Shown: piece by piece, positions 23,353 to 34,784 of the stretch | Layout: each line of letters begins with the position of its first letter | How positions within the stretch are numbered: the stretch's first letter is position 1 | Assembly: GCA_029204225.1 (NCBI GenBank) | Contig: CM055110.1 | Span: 35,875,239 to 35,939,238 of the forward strand | Length of the DNA stretch: 64,000 nt | From: Diphasiastrum complanatum | Taxonomy: Eukaryota > Streptophyta > Lycopodiopsida > Lycopodiales > Lycopodiaceae | Direction of reading: 5' to 3' | Made by a program: the position numbers and the translations under genes | The notes under the pieces: generated by a model | The model's input: only the letters and a program-made list of their open reading frames with translations | The model's database searches: none | Told to the model about the DNA's origin: nothing

Positions 23353-24308
23353 ACAGAATTGTTAATGTAGACTCAGCAGTAACCTGTGAGACTGTGGTCA
23401 CAACATGAGACATGTTTTCCTGTATGGGCTATACACAGCTACTCTTTTCCACTCAAACATCTTTCTATAAGTTTCAAGCATGCAAAACAAATTGATGTTC
23501 AAGACAATCTATGGCTGAAGTACGTTAAACTGTGCTGCACATAATTATACATGTAAAGGATGGACATGGGAGGGTGCCTTATCTGGCACAGTTTCATCCC
23601 ATGCAACTGCACTTGACACTTCTCATGCTGGCATGCTACACTATCAAGGCGTTATCTGGGATACTACCATAAGACAACTAAAGAAAGGGATGTGCACTGT
23701 TTGATTCTATCGTCCCCAAAAGAGTGTTGACCAACAACTGCATCATCATAGCATGAACGATATGCTATCTACAATTATTTATTGTGATTTCAAACACAAG
23801 TATAAAACTACTAATTGAGCTAGGAAAAATTACTGCTGGATGTATTTAGCCCACCACCAAACCTCCGAACTTTGGCGGCTAACATATCTTCCTGGCTATG
23901 ATCCTCAAGAGTTAATCTCATTTTGAAACAAGAACAAACCATGCCCATAGGCCCCCATAAACACATGCTCAAACACATTTTACTGATTAAGATTATGAAG
24001 AAACCCTTAGTTGGAGATCAGTCACACCTAGTCCACCTTATTAAAGTACTGAAGTCTTATAGCGACAACACTAAAAGATGCATTTGAGCAGCCAAAAAAA
24101 CATAATTGCTATGGACCAGGGATCCGCCTTGTAGTTTTGTTCATTGTTATAGTGGCATAATAGTGCAAAAATGGTTACAAATTAATGACCTCTACATAAA
24201 GCCCTAGAAAAATTCACTCCTGAACAGCCAAGATGAAATACACCCAAACACTAACTAGACACAAAAGCTTAACAGAAAATTATGCAGTATATGGCCGTGA
24301 TAATAAAG
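23353..24308. other. Intergenic, downstream of the LEA2 gene
   Basis: No coding region or repeat recognised. Would include the 3' UTR and terminator of the minus-strand LEA2 gene; no canonical AATAAA on that strand stands out within the first 200 bases. Confidence 0.3.
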
Positions 24309-24947
24309 CTACAGTTTCACTTTGTAGCTGCAGTGGAAACTTTGAATGTTCCTGCTTGAGACAGACACGACCAAATCGCAAACTGTTGTGGCAGTGACAT
24401 GCCGCGTGATGATCTTGAGAATCCTGACGCGGCCTGAAAGAGCTGTCTGACTCGACACAGGAAGAAGCCCAAGTTTGATATCAGACGTAAAGTTAGAGTT
24501 GGCTAGAAAGCGATCAGCTTGGATATGCACCAGCGTAACCATTGTTTCCTTGCCCTGGGCTGAAATCCTCCCTGCAGGAACGAGCGCTTGTCCCACCTCG
24601 TCCCCATGGTAGAAAAGGTAGCTTGTGCCGTTGTTATATGCGAAACCCGCCCTGTTTGGGTTTTCCACGGTGATATTGAGTTTGAGAGTCAGCGTGACGG
24701 ATGGCTGGAATGTTGGTAGGTTAATACCGGTACTGAAATTCTGCAGCACCACCGAATTGATGTTTATCCTCGGATCCTTGGCCTTGAACAAGGTAAAGAT
24801 AAGAATAATTATAACTATTATCAGAACCAACACAATCCCTACTGTCACTGCTGTACATATGCAACACTTCTTTCGCCGAGACAAAGATCTGTGTTTCACC
24901 GCAGTCTCACCTGCTTCTACTGTTCCTACCTCTTCCGTCGTCGTCAT
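24309..24947 (-). CDS. LEA2 / NDR1-HIN1-like (NHL) membrane protein
   Basis: 212 residues, single exon, ATG at 24,947 (MTTTEEVGTVEAGETAVKHR), stop TAG at 24,309. The frame is open two codons further upstream but without an ATG. Layout: acidic then basic cytosolic tail (SLSRRKKCC at 21-29), one transmembrane helix at about 30-54, then a LEA_2 domain from about 90 to 190 containing the family hallmark VENPNRAGFAY (94-104). There are three possible N-glycosylation sites (91, 106, 152) on the outer side. Length and the lack of introns are typical of plant NHL proteins, which sit in the plasma membrane and take part in defence and stress responses; which of these applies here cannot be read from sequence. 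No frame damage: this is the only clearly intact host gene in the window. Confidence 0.9.
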   Translation of the reverse strand: MTTTEEVGTVEAGETAVKHRSLSRRKKCCICTAVTVGIVLVLIIVIIILIFTLFKAKDPRININSVVLQNFSTGINLPTFQPSVTLTLKLNITVENPNRAGFAYNNGTSYLFYHGDEVGQALVPAGRISAQGKETMVTLVHIQADRFLANSNFTSDIKLGLLPVSSQTALSGRVRILKIITRHVTATTVCDLVVSVSSRNIQSFHCSYKVKL

Positions 24948-25105
24948 CTTCAAATAAGCTATCGCCCACCTCTTTGCAAGATATGCACTGGACTTAGATT
25001 CAACAGTTGTTGCTGTTCGGAAAAGTGATGATGAAGGTCAGCAACGTTTCTGCAACAGGGCGAATTGCCACCACTAGATGAAGGAAGCGTGAATGACTTG
25101 AATAG

Positions 25106-25119
25106 CAAAAATATATGTG
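25106..25119 (-). promoter_or_regulatory. Possible TATA box of the LEA2 gene
   Basis: Minus-strand CACATATATTTTTG, about 165 bases upstream of the ATG, a plausible distance for a short 5' UTR. Position only; no other promoter element identified. Confidence 0.3.
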
Positions 25120-26730
25120 AAGAGGCCAAAATCTCATCCAAAGATGGTGATCAAGCTCACCGCATCTCGTCTTCTGGCACAATATCAAACTTGGCAGCAA
25201 AATCTTGCATGTGCAGAAACAGCATCGCTTTGTCTTCAAAGAAAAAATGAAGCCCAATACAGTCCTGGAGGCACTACAAGCACCAATTCATGCTCAGAGC
25301 AGCAGCTGAATGCAAACAGTCTTGAGAAGGAACCCAAAACAAGGACTTTTATGGAGCTTGATTCCTCAAATTTGGCACAGGTCAAGCTCACCACTTTTTC
25401 CCAGCTCTGCTACACCATATCCTGCTTCAGTAGAAGCATTAAATAGACAGCATGAAGCTGGGGGCTGTACAAGAGAGATCAGGACATGCTGAATACTTTA
25501 GTACTTCTGGTTGAGGTCAGGAGTTCGATTCCTGGAAGCCACGTGTTTGGGGCATCCCCTTTGTTTGTGAAGCATGCATAATTTGGCACATTCAATTTGA
25601 AACTAGTGGAGAAAGTCACTAAATAAACCCTATTCTTGTGGGACCGCCTTTAGGCACGACCCCACTTTCATCCAATGATCAAGCGCCATGTAAAAGTTGC
25701 ACTCTCAATACTGTCTTTGTGAACCTTTCTCTGTCATTACACGAGGTTGTACCCTTGCATTGGGATGAGTGCATTTCACACACTGTGAGTCGTCTTTGAG
25801 TCATGGTGCAGCAACCATCTCATGGAGACGCTGGGTGATATCACCACCTTTTCAAAATGGTACCACATGAGCCCACCCTTAGATCTTTGGAAGCCCATCA
25901 TTGTCACTACATTGGTGGTTTAAAATTCGCTATCCCCCTTGCCCTACACTCCCCCACACTCTTATGCCCTACTTTCACCTTCAAGATGATTAAAATTTAA
26001 AACCACCTCTACACTTGTGTCGTTACTGTAAGTAGCATCGTCAAATCATCATCCATCAACACAAGTCATGTTCTTCTTCTTTGAACAAGGCCCACTAGAA
26101 AAGGTAATTGAAAGGTCTCCCCCAAGACTCAATATTCTTTCCAAAAGGAAAAAATGAAGACTCCAAAGTCTTTATTCTTCCCACTTTGTCTTAGAGGTTT
26201 GTTGTTTCTTCTCCCAAAAGTCAAACACAATAAATATATTAGGTGTGAAAAAATAGGTCATTATGAGTCAAGAACATTGTGTGAGGAGTCCACCATGGAC
26301 TCCTCAATGAGGACCCACTAGACTTACTAGACTGTAGTTGTTAGATATAGGGCCACACATCGAAACATTGTAGTTAAACCAACTAAAATTTTGCTTGCGA
26401 AAAACTTTTTTTCTAACCTAACATAAAACCTATTAATTTTTTTTTTAGGCTTTTTAGCAACTCTTGGACCAAAATCCTATTGATTCAATAAGGAGAAGTC
26501 TCAAAACAATTTCTTTTAGGAAGGCTCAAATTTCCATACAAAGCTTGATCAATGATAAGGCATTTATCCTTTTTCATTAGGACTTTAATGGATCCAAACT
26601 TTGGTTCAGGGTTCAAGAAAGTATGGGAATGGAGCCGACATCTTTTCCAAAAACTAACTTCATAAAAAACTTACAATAAGTTGAATTTTAAAAAATCGAC
26701 AATTTGTTGGAAAGGCACAAAAAAATTTGT
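25120..26730. other. Upstream flank of LEA2, no confident gene
   Basis: Plus-strand open stretches at 25,065-25,492 overlap each other in different frames and have no family. A tRNA B-box-like GGAGTTCGATTCCTGG at about 25,519-25,534 is isolated. The remainder to 26.7 kb is AT-rich with stops in all frames. Confidence 0.3.
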
Positions 26731-26732
26731 TT

Positions 26733-26875
26733 ATTGTTTTCAAATGCAAAAAAATTATGTAAAGTAAAGTACGTAGATCCATATAAAGCTTATGTTTATA
26801 TAGCTTTATTAAGTCAATAAAATGATTTATTAATTTAAATTTGTAATATTTTGCTGGCAAGCAAATTGAGATGTA
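26733..26875. repeat. Inverted dispersed repeat, copy 1
   Basis: About 140 bp that recurs inverted at 34,785-34,935 with roughly 85-90% identity (for example GTTTTCAAATGCAAAAAA and TAGATCCATATA(A/G)AGCTTATGTTTA). No coding frame is preserved; class unknown. Confidence 0.65.
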
Positions 26876-27439
26876 GGATTCAAAAGACAAGATTCAAGAA
26901 AACCCGCAACAACTAGAAAACATAGAACATTAGGGTGATGCAATGATCAATATCAAAATTTTAAGAGTACATTTTATATATAGTAGAATTCAATAATGAT
27001 TAAGAAATAATTGTATGATCTTTGTGAAATGTCATGCACTTCGTAAAAATTTCACATTGGGCCACTCAAAGAATGTATTAAAGCCTAGAGCCAAACTAAT
27101 TATTTCTAAAATCTTAAACCAACTAATTTACATGAAAATGAAAACCTATAGAATAGTATTTGATAGGCTCATAACCTATAAGGGCTCAAACATGTAGGTT
27201 ATGAGAACCTACAAAAATTTTCTTAGTAGGTGAATTAAAAATCTAGTAGGCTTTTTTCAAGGGATTATAGGATTTTGGCAAGCACTTTAGGATCAAAATC
27301 AGAGTTTCAAGTGTAGGGATTGTTAAAGTATTTACTTATACACTTCTCTCTTTTTTGGCTCGTAGTTTTTGATTGTTTTTGGCTATGATATCTTCTTCCA
27401 ACTTCCTTGTGACTTTTATGGACTACAAGACTCATATTA

Positions 27440-27880
27440 GCATGTTGCTTTCAAAATGACAAAATTTGTCATCAAATCTTTTGGAGGCCTACCCTACACC
27501 GTGATGTGGCAACCTTTGTGAAACACTATGATGTTTGCCACCGAGCCACAAAACCAAGAAAATATAGGTTTATGCCTTTAAAGCCTATTAGAACAGAAAA
27601 TCCTTTCAAAAATGGGGCATAGATTATGTTTGTCCCATCCACCCACTGCTAGAGGAAGTCAAGCCCGATACATTATAGTGGCGACAAATTATTTTACGAA
27701 GTGGGTAGAAGTGAAGGTCGTTAGAGTAGCCAATGCAGCCAGCACAGCTAAGTTTCTTGATGAGAACATTATCACGTCATCACCAAAAGACACTCTGGAC
27801 ACGCCAATAACTTACGGGACAAACATGATCAATGTGGCACGGTTAGCAGCTACAAGCAGCTCCCTGAATTTTTGAGAGAT
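27440..27880 (+). pseudogene. Gypsy integrase fragment
   Basis: The H2C2 zinc-binding end (FVKHYDVCHRATKPRKYRFM) and linker (PLKPIRTENPFK) are followed in the next frame by the start of the catalytic core (KWGIDYV, then RYIIVATNYFTKWVEVKVVR and STAKFLDENII). The break between frames is at about 27,615. It is closely similar to the minus-strand integrase at 60.4-60.9 kb (RYIIVATNYCSKWAEARVVR), so it comes from the same Gypsy lineage. It ends near 27,880 without the remaining catalytic residues. Confidence 0.75.
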
Positions 27881-27944
27881 ATTTTGTTTAAGGACTTTAG
27901 GCCTTTAATTTCAATAGTCTTGACATTGTGGGCCATGGGGTGAG

Positions 27945-28025
<81 letters not shown>

Positions 28026-28086
28026 CATTGGGAAAGAAAAGTTAGTTGAGAATGTAGATAAGTTGAAAATGGAGTGAAAGCCCTTG

Positions 28087-28127
<41 letters not shown>

Positions 28128-28180
28128 TTAGGAAATAGGGGTGAGTTGGGAATGTAGATAGGTTGAAAATAAGCAGCCTT
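27945..28180. repeat. Tandem pair of (CA)n-headed units after (TC)12
   Basis: (TC)12 at 27,945-27,968 and (AC)26 at 27,969-28,020, then a unique tail with GAATGTAGATAAGTTGAAAAT. A second (CA)n tract follows at 28,088-28,124 with a tail containing GAATGTAGATAGGTTGAAAAT. The unit of about 100-120 bp is therefore duplicated with its microsatellite. Confidence 0.8.
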
Positions 28181-28442
28181 TGAAAACATACTATGCTCTA
28201 TTAATTTGCTCTATTAATTTTAAATATAGTATCAAGGCCCTGAAACTTTGTTGAATGTATTTACTTTATGACAACTTAGCCATTGAATTTTATGAATATA
28301 TTGTGATTTGTAGGTTTTAAGATGGATCTTGGCAAGGATTCCCTCAATTTAGGGCAATTTTCCTCAAGATTCATTATTTCAAGCCTTTAAAGGAAAGAAA
28401 ACTGCTTTTGCTCAAAGTAGTAGCACTTAATGGGCTCATATA

Positions 28443-28681
28443 TGTTAGAAACCAATGATAAACTTCACTTGAAATTGTTTACGATGTACTTTTACAGTTG
28501 CCAGCTGTGATTAGCTATAGACTAGTCTATTAGTCAACTCCTAGATTTTCTTTCTCTATCAGGGTTTATTGTACACATGACATTCAATTAGTGATGGTGT
28601 GTGTTGCTCTTCCTCTGTGTGGTGATTGGTTAAGATGAATATATGCTATTGTTGATCTGATTATTGACATGGTATTAGAGC
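28443..28681 (+). repeat. Short LTR plus primer binding site
   Basis: TGTTAGAA at 28,443 to CA at 28,669 (227 bp) followed directly by TGGTATTAGAGC (28,670-28,681), a one-base variant of the initiator-Met primer site. The right edge is well supported; the left edge is a guess from the TG. The element is plus-strand, but the coding sequence that follows is on the minus strand, so the original body has been lost or interrupted. Confidence 0.5.
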
Positions 28682-28739
28682 CCGATAATCATGTGTGCCT
28701 AATCAGTGGATACAACTTGTCACTAGTGTTATTGTACCA

Positions 28740-29530
28740 CTCCATGGCAATACGGTCCTTGTTACGAGACGTGGATCTTATGTTGTCTACACAGCCTACC
28801 CAATCCGAATCTACTAAGCCTTGAAAAATTTTGTAAAGCTTGTTGTCTCTCATATAGCAATCCATAGGGGTTAGTGTCCCCTTAATGTACAGAAGAATTC
28901 TCTTTGCTGCTTTTCAATGAGTCTTCCTATCTCTAGCCATGAATTGACTACAACACTTACAACATAGGTTATATGATGACGAGTAGTTGTGAGAAATCAG
29001 TGAACCAACTCATTGATGGAACAAAGTTGCATCGACTAGTGCACTCTCGTCCTAGTTAGAAAGTTTCTTACCAACTCCCACAGGTGTAGACACTTGCTTT
29101 CTATTGCACATCTTGAAACATTTCAGAATTTTGTTCACGTACTTCATTTGCGTGAGTGCGATGCTATCATGTCTTTGCCAGATTTATACTCTCAAGCAAT
29201 AGTGCATCAAACCAAGGTCAGTCATATCAAAGCTAGAGGATAGATCCTTCTTGATGGCACTAATCAAATCATCATTGTTGCTTGTAATTATGAGGTTGTC
29301 TATGTACAACACAATTAGTGTGATGCTAGAGTCACAAGCAAAGTAGTAAAGGTTGGAATACAAAGAAGTACGTATCAAACCTCTAGACAGGAGATACTCA
29401 TTGAAGTGGCTATACCAAGCATGAGGTGCCTACAATCCATACAAGGCCTTCTTCAATCTGCATACTTTGTCTTCCATGCCCTATATTCAGAATAATGAAT
29501 CAGTGCAATTGGTGTTGAATTTCTAAGAGA
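28740..29530 (-). pseudogene. Copia RT-RNase H fragment
   Basis: Reading leftward: RT motif KVCRLKKALYGL, then the active-site box in altered form as VLYIDNLIIT (Asp-Asn for Asp-Asp) in the open part 29,184-29,378, then DLSSSFDMTDLG, STPVGVGKKLSN, a PD-type region, and RNase H start (VDSDWVGCVDN) down to about 28,760. Several stops. No LTR in the matching orientation is adjacent. Confidence 0.7.
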
Positions 29531-29599
29531 AGACTTGTTCTAATAGGCTTGTGTACATTCCTCCTGCAAAGCATCAAGTCTCACATACAATGAAAGAGA

Positions 29600-29975
29600 G
29601 AAGCATTTGCAAGTTGAGGATTGTATCATTTTTGTTGCCCTTATTACTACTTTTGATGATGTTTCTTTGAGTGTGAATGAAACTTTAACAACAAAAGAGT
29701 GATTTGATGCAATGAAGAGTGCATATGATGCATTTCTTGAGATTGATACTTGTAAAATTATTGATCCTCCATCAAATAAAAATGTTACTACTTGCAAATG
29801 GGCCTTTAAGATCAAGCTTAATCAAGATGCCAAGTGTGAACAATTATAAGACAAGAATAACTGCCAATGGATATGCTCACTTCAAGAGGATAGACTATGA
29901 TGAAACACCTAATTTTGGCATAGTTTGTGGTGGTGATTCCATCAACTCACATGCTTTTAGTGATTTAGTGCCTTC
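29600..29975 (+). pseudogene. Internally deleted Copia pol relic
   Basis: Linker-to-RT start: AMKSAYDAFLEIDTCKII, DPPSNKNVTTCKWAFKIKLN, then KTRITANGYAHFKRIDYDET. The next recognisable residues, IVCGGDSINSHAFSD, belong to the RNase H start (compare LYRGDVINLHAFSD in the young Copia). Everything between, including the RT active site, is deleted at a junction near 29,910. It lies next to a Copia relic of opposite orientation. Confidence 0.7.
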
Positions 29976-30149
29976 GCAACATTCATTGAAAAATGAGAAC
30001 TTTCGTGGCTATCCAAGAAACATGAAACTGTACATCTCTCTTCACCGAGGTCGATTGTAAAGAGATTGACATTGTGTCCAAAAAATGGATTTGAAGTCAA
30101 ACTATGTGTCTTTCTTTATTGATATTAATCAATCTATGATCACAAACTT

Positions 30150-30726
30150 TGAAAATCTGTATACCAAGGAAGAAATGGGCCTCCCCTAAATCTGTCATAT
30201 CGAATTCCTTCGACAACATCTTTTTGACATTCTTCAACATTCGAATGAATCTACTGATTTGTAATAGACATTACAATCAGCTGAACTTGGTATAAGCCAT
30301 GTTGAATAAAGAATTCATTGATTCAATGAAACCAAGCACGAGATGACTATTTAAGCCCATAAGAGCTTTTCAAAGCTTGGATACCTGATGGGTGTTATCC
30401 TCCAATTCATAGCCTTCGGGTTGGACATATAAATGTCTCCTTCGATCACACCCTTGAAAATGCTATTTGTACATCTATCTGGTGAATTTCCGAATCTGGC
30501 ACTGTTGCAAATGAAAGTAAACGTTTGTTGACCATGAGACTGGAAGTTTCCAAATAATCAACATTTATGATCAAAGAAAATCCTCTGGCAACAAGTCTTG
30601 CCTTCCATTGATCAACTGGTCCATCAACTTTGGACTTGAATTAATAAACCAATTTGCAAAAGATGATATTCTTACCAATTGGCAAGTCTATAATAGTCCA
30701 TGTCTTGTTTTTAATGAGAGATTGAT
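30150..30726 (-). pseudogene. Copia RT fragment, left part of a split relic
   Basis: On the minus strand, SLIKNKTWTIIDLPIGKN opens the RT-proximal linker, followed by VDQWKARLVARGFS, a degraded NVDYLETSS segment, and SSYGLK near the RT thumb. Several stops and shifts. The upstream (right-hand) half of the same reading frame lies beyond 31,196, separated by a solo LTR. Confidence 0.7.
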
Positions 30727-31200
30727 TGTGACGTCCATGTCCAGTATGTGGGATTTGGAATAATTCCTGACATGAATAGCCAGTTTCTCTAGTGTATATG
30801 CTTATTACTTATGCCTCGTCATTCCAAGCTTGGCCAGTAAAGTAATTAATAATTGTATGAGGGCCCAGACCTATAATTGGACATAGGAGCACTTGCATGG
30901 TGTTTGACTACTATAATGCAGGAATAGGAGGTCAATATGAGGATCCTAAGAGAAATATTCTCTCCTCATGGGAGAGAATATATACTAGTGGAAACTAGCC
31001 CATCTACCTATTGGATTTTCTGATCTATAAGCTAGGATCCCCTCCTTATCTTGCATTCATTCACCATGGCATGGGGGTGAGATGGTTAGGGTATTGACTA
31101 GCCATTTCCTGTTGGTTGGGTGGTTTTTCTCCACATGTGTCCTTTTGGTTGCATGCAACAGGATCTAGTCGGATCTTCACTTGGCGATCATTATATTGAT
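30722..31200 (+). mobile_element. Solo LTR with 5-bp target duplication
   Basis: A 469-bp insert at 30,727-31,195, flanked by TTGAT on both sides (30,722-30,726 and 31,196-31,200). It starts TGTGACGTCC, a common Gypsy LTR start, and ends ATTATA rather than the usual CA. On the minus strand the Copia reading frame stops making sense at one edge and resumes at the other, so the insertion site is independently defined. Contains a TATA-like TATATACTAG at 30,979 and an 11-bp hairpin just before it. No internal retroelement sequence remains, which is what LTR-LTR recombination leaves. Confidence 0.75.
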
Positions 31201-31760
31201 ACTCTTTGTCCATTGTTGATTTCCACTGATCTGCATCAGGACTAGAAATTGCCTCAAAATAATCGACTGACTCTTTGATGAAATAACAAGTGGCTATGGT
31301 AAGAAATCTATGCCAATTCGATATTCAAGGAACTGGCATATCCATCTTCTGTTTTTGTGTTCACCTCTCAACAAATAAACTTCAATAAGCTTCCAACTCT
31401 CAATACTCAATGGATAGTTTGATAAAGAGAGGAGCGATTTGTGTCGAATCGTCTTCAGAATCATGGATTGGAGTAGAGTTGAGATTCGAACTTGACGCGA
31501 TATCTGGTATCGATGCAACATTTTTAACTTTCTCCTTTCCCTTAAAATCAATAAATTGATCTTCAAGAGAGATAATATTTGTACTAGCTGTATATTCCAC
31601 TATACATTTCACTCTTACACAGACTGTAACAATCAATCTACACCATGGCGGAATAGAGAAGAAGAATGAAGTTTGTGAAAGACAACTTTGAAGAACTTGT
31701 AAGAACTTAAAACTAAACTGATCTGCTGATCTATTTAAAGTTTTTTGATGGCACAACCCT
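31196..31760 (-). pseudogene. Copia linker fragment, right part of the split relic
   Basis: DADQWKSTMDKEYQ at about 31,196-31,240 is the linker just before RT and joins conceptually to the fragment left of the solo LTR. Further right the open frame 31,400-31,756 has LEDQFIDFKGKEKVKN, matching EDQFIDLKGKGKAHI in the Copia at 37.3 kb, so both belong to one family. The right end passes into sequence with no match. Confidence 0.65.
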
Positions 31761-34700
31761 AACGGAATGCATAGTTATCCATGTGGCAAGTGCCACATGG
31801 GGCTACAGGATTGGACCCCAAATTTAGTGGATAAAACTCCATTATACAATCTTGTTTTTAGTCAGGTTTGGTACCCTCAACAATATATCATCTTTCAAAC
31901 TTTGTTCGATAATCTCTCGAAACTATTTTGACAATATGTGTATTTCTACAGATGGTTATGATACCTTTTTTCTTGTCTTGATAATTCAAGTAAAATTGTA
32001 GAATAGTTTCACATTACAAATGATTTCAAGAATGAAATCTAACACACCCAAGAAGTTGGCTTGCAAAAGCTTGTGGTTTGAAGACCCTAACACAAAGCAT
32101 TCTTTTTTTGAGGTGTCCTTGTCCACTCGTGTGGATATTCAAAGGAAAAAGGTGAGAGCCATGGACATATCCAAAAAAAAAATGTAGAATTCAATAAGAC
32201 AATGGGCCAAACATGGAAGGAGCATTGGATAATCACTCTAATTTTTACCTTAGATGACAAATGTAGGATGAACTCATGAAACCATCAAAGCAAGGGGTTG
32301 ATACTATGGTACAAGCTTTTTGGTAGGCTCTACTCCACTTACATTGATTTTGGAAAAGATGCACAAGCTTGTCACAAAAAGTGAAAAAGAGTATATATTG
32401 ACAAGGAGGACAAAATTTTTAATGGAGATTCCAAGGAACGATAGGTCAACTAAGTGTAAGTAGTTCACCTTGGTGGACAAACACATGCGTGACAAGGCAC
32501 ACACGTGCTTTGCTATGCCCATGCAAGTGCAGATGATTCTAAGGATGATGGTGAGAATGAGTAGCACTCAAGTCTTAAAATTCTTTTACCAAATGAAAAA
32601 GTGGAGTGATGACTGCCAAAGAGAGATACACATCCTCAATTGTTGACCTCATTGGTTGGTATTGTCTCAAAGTCATCAAACCTAATAAGTGAGAGAGAGT
32701 TAGAAAACATTGAAAAAGGAATAGAAAATTTGAAATTTTGAAGTCCATGCATGCACTCGTAGCAACTCTAGCTTAAAAGTTTTAGAATTTATGGTTTTTA
32801 TTGAACTATTTAAAAAAAAAAAAATAGTTAAGAAAAGTTTGTTTATGACATTTTTGCTATTGAAACAATAGAGTGTCTCACATTGAGTTCGTGGTCCATG
32901 TTGTAATACTATGAATGTGTTTTCCCTTTTTTCCAACTATTTACACTCCGAGCATGTTGCTTACGCATAGATATAGTTTTAAGCTAGGAGCTTTTTGTTG
33001 TACAAATGGATAAGTGAAGTTGAAGATAGTGATATTGGTACTACAAACATCCATGATTGTGTCCTATTGTTTTTAAATGCATGTAGTCGCAACATGTTTT
33101 GGGTGCTTGCGTTCCACCATTGGATTTAAATAGGTCTATCTTTATGAGCTTGTTGTCTAGTTAGAAAGAGGTCATCAATTAGTGTGGAGTCATATAGTGT
33201 TATAATGTTTAAACAAGCACTAAGGTATTCACATGATACTTTCATGTTTATATGCACACACATGGCTTCACACATGAAAAATGGACATACACAACTTTGC
33301 ATAGCCATTCATGTGGAGATTCATCTGTGTATTGCACTAACACGACTTGCATATTGAAGTTTCTTGATTATGTTGTCTGAATTATTTGGTATGCAAATAT
33401 CCTTCTCGTAGAATTTAAAAACATGAAAGTGATTCCCAATGGTATCGGTGCTATTGATGGGAAGAGGAACTTATGAAAATATCAAGTGAGTCTCACGAGA
33501 AACATATAAAATTGAAAACTTGTTTGGAGAAATTTGAAATCCTCAGGAAGGAGATTCAAATGTAACAATCTTTTTTACATGATTTTACAGCTAGTAATGA
33601 TGAAATGAAAATTGCATTTCAATCTATGTGTATCTCGCATTTGTCTCTTGTTAAAGACATGGATTTGCTGAATAAAAAGGCAAAAAGTAACAAGAGAAAG
33701 ATATTGGTAGCAAGGGATATTTGTGGTCTTTCATCCAAAGGAAGTTCGTGCATTCAAGTAGGTTCTAAACTTGTTTGTATTGACATTGTTTGAACTTTTT
33801 GATTCAATGCAATCAATTATTTATTTTCACTTTCTTGAAATTTATCAATGTGTTTCAATCAATACAATGGGTGTCCAAATCTTTATTGACTATTTTTTGA
33901 ACATGATATTTGCTATTCAAAGATACATTGGTTGTTGAAGACCATTTGGCCAATGAGATTTCCATAGGAAAATCGTTAGGTTCTATTCTAACTTCTAAGT
34001 CTATGAAATCAATGTTAAACAATAACAATATGAAAAAAATAAGGCTTAAATTACTGCATTATGAATTAATTTGGAAAAATACTGGACATTACATTAGTTC
34101 AGGGGGCATGTGATTTTTCTAGCATCATTGGATATGCCACAATGTTTAAGATGATAAATGAAGTATTTGCACAGGTAAGTATAAAAAAAATTCCAATCCC
34201 ATGACCAGTTTATCTTAAATGAAAAAGAGAGATGTTAAACCAAGGCATGCAAAAAACAATGGGTATTCCATTTCATATCAATAAAATATATTGCTTGAAG
34301 GGAGAGTCTCTATCTTATGACAATTCCAACAATCTATTTATTGACATTAATCATTTGCTAACTTCAATAATAGAATTTCATGGTATCACAAATGAGAATG
34401 TGAATAACAGGTTTACCCGAAATCCGCATGCTCGTTTTGCAACCCTCTATTTTCGCCAGCCCGATGCACCTCTCCCGAAAGACCCAAGACCCCCGGACAA
34501 TTTGGACATCGAATGTTTCTAAAGCCCTATCGGATTGTGTATGGGCCACCCAATGGAACGAAAATTGCGAAATCCACTTACTGTTGGCATGCCAGCACAT
34601 TTTTCTCGTCGACTATGTAAAGTGTACATCCTCGATCGGGTTCGTTACTTATCTAAAAAAATCGAAGTATGTGAATAATTATCAACACATCATCTTGCTC

Positions 34701-34780
34701 AATTTTTAACTAATTTCTGAGCCAGCCGAATCGGTCCCAATCAGTTGTCTTTGTTGGTTGGTTGGTTTGATGTTTTTCCA
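31761..34780. other. AT-rich stretch without confident genes
   Basis: Contains a 20-base palindromic element (CATGTGGCA AG TGCCACATG, 31,780-31,799). At about 33,430 the frame VIPNGIGAIDGKRN resembles the Asp-containing block of PIF/Harbinger transposases but does not continue. A plus-strand 62-residue ORF (33,605-33,793, lysine-rich) and a 96-residue ORF (34,232-34,522) have no family. Probably decayed mobile DNA. Confidence 0.3.
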
Positions 34781-34784
34781 AAAT

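Noticed and set aside
25519-25560. tRNA-like B box (GGAGTTCGATTCCTGG), possible SINE or tRNA
   Set aside because: No matching A box at the right distance, no cloverleaf, and no second copy in the window.
27897-28189. Cys-Val-rich ORFs on the minus strand
   Set aside because: Translation of (CA)n tracts; no coding evidence.
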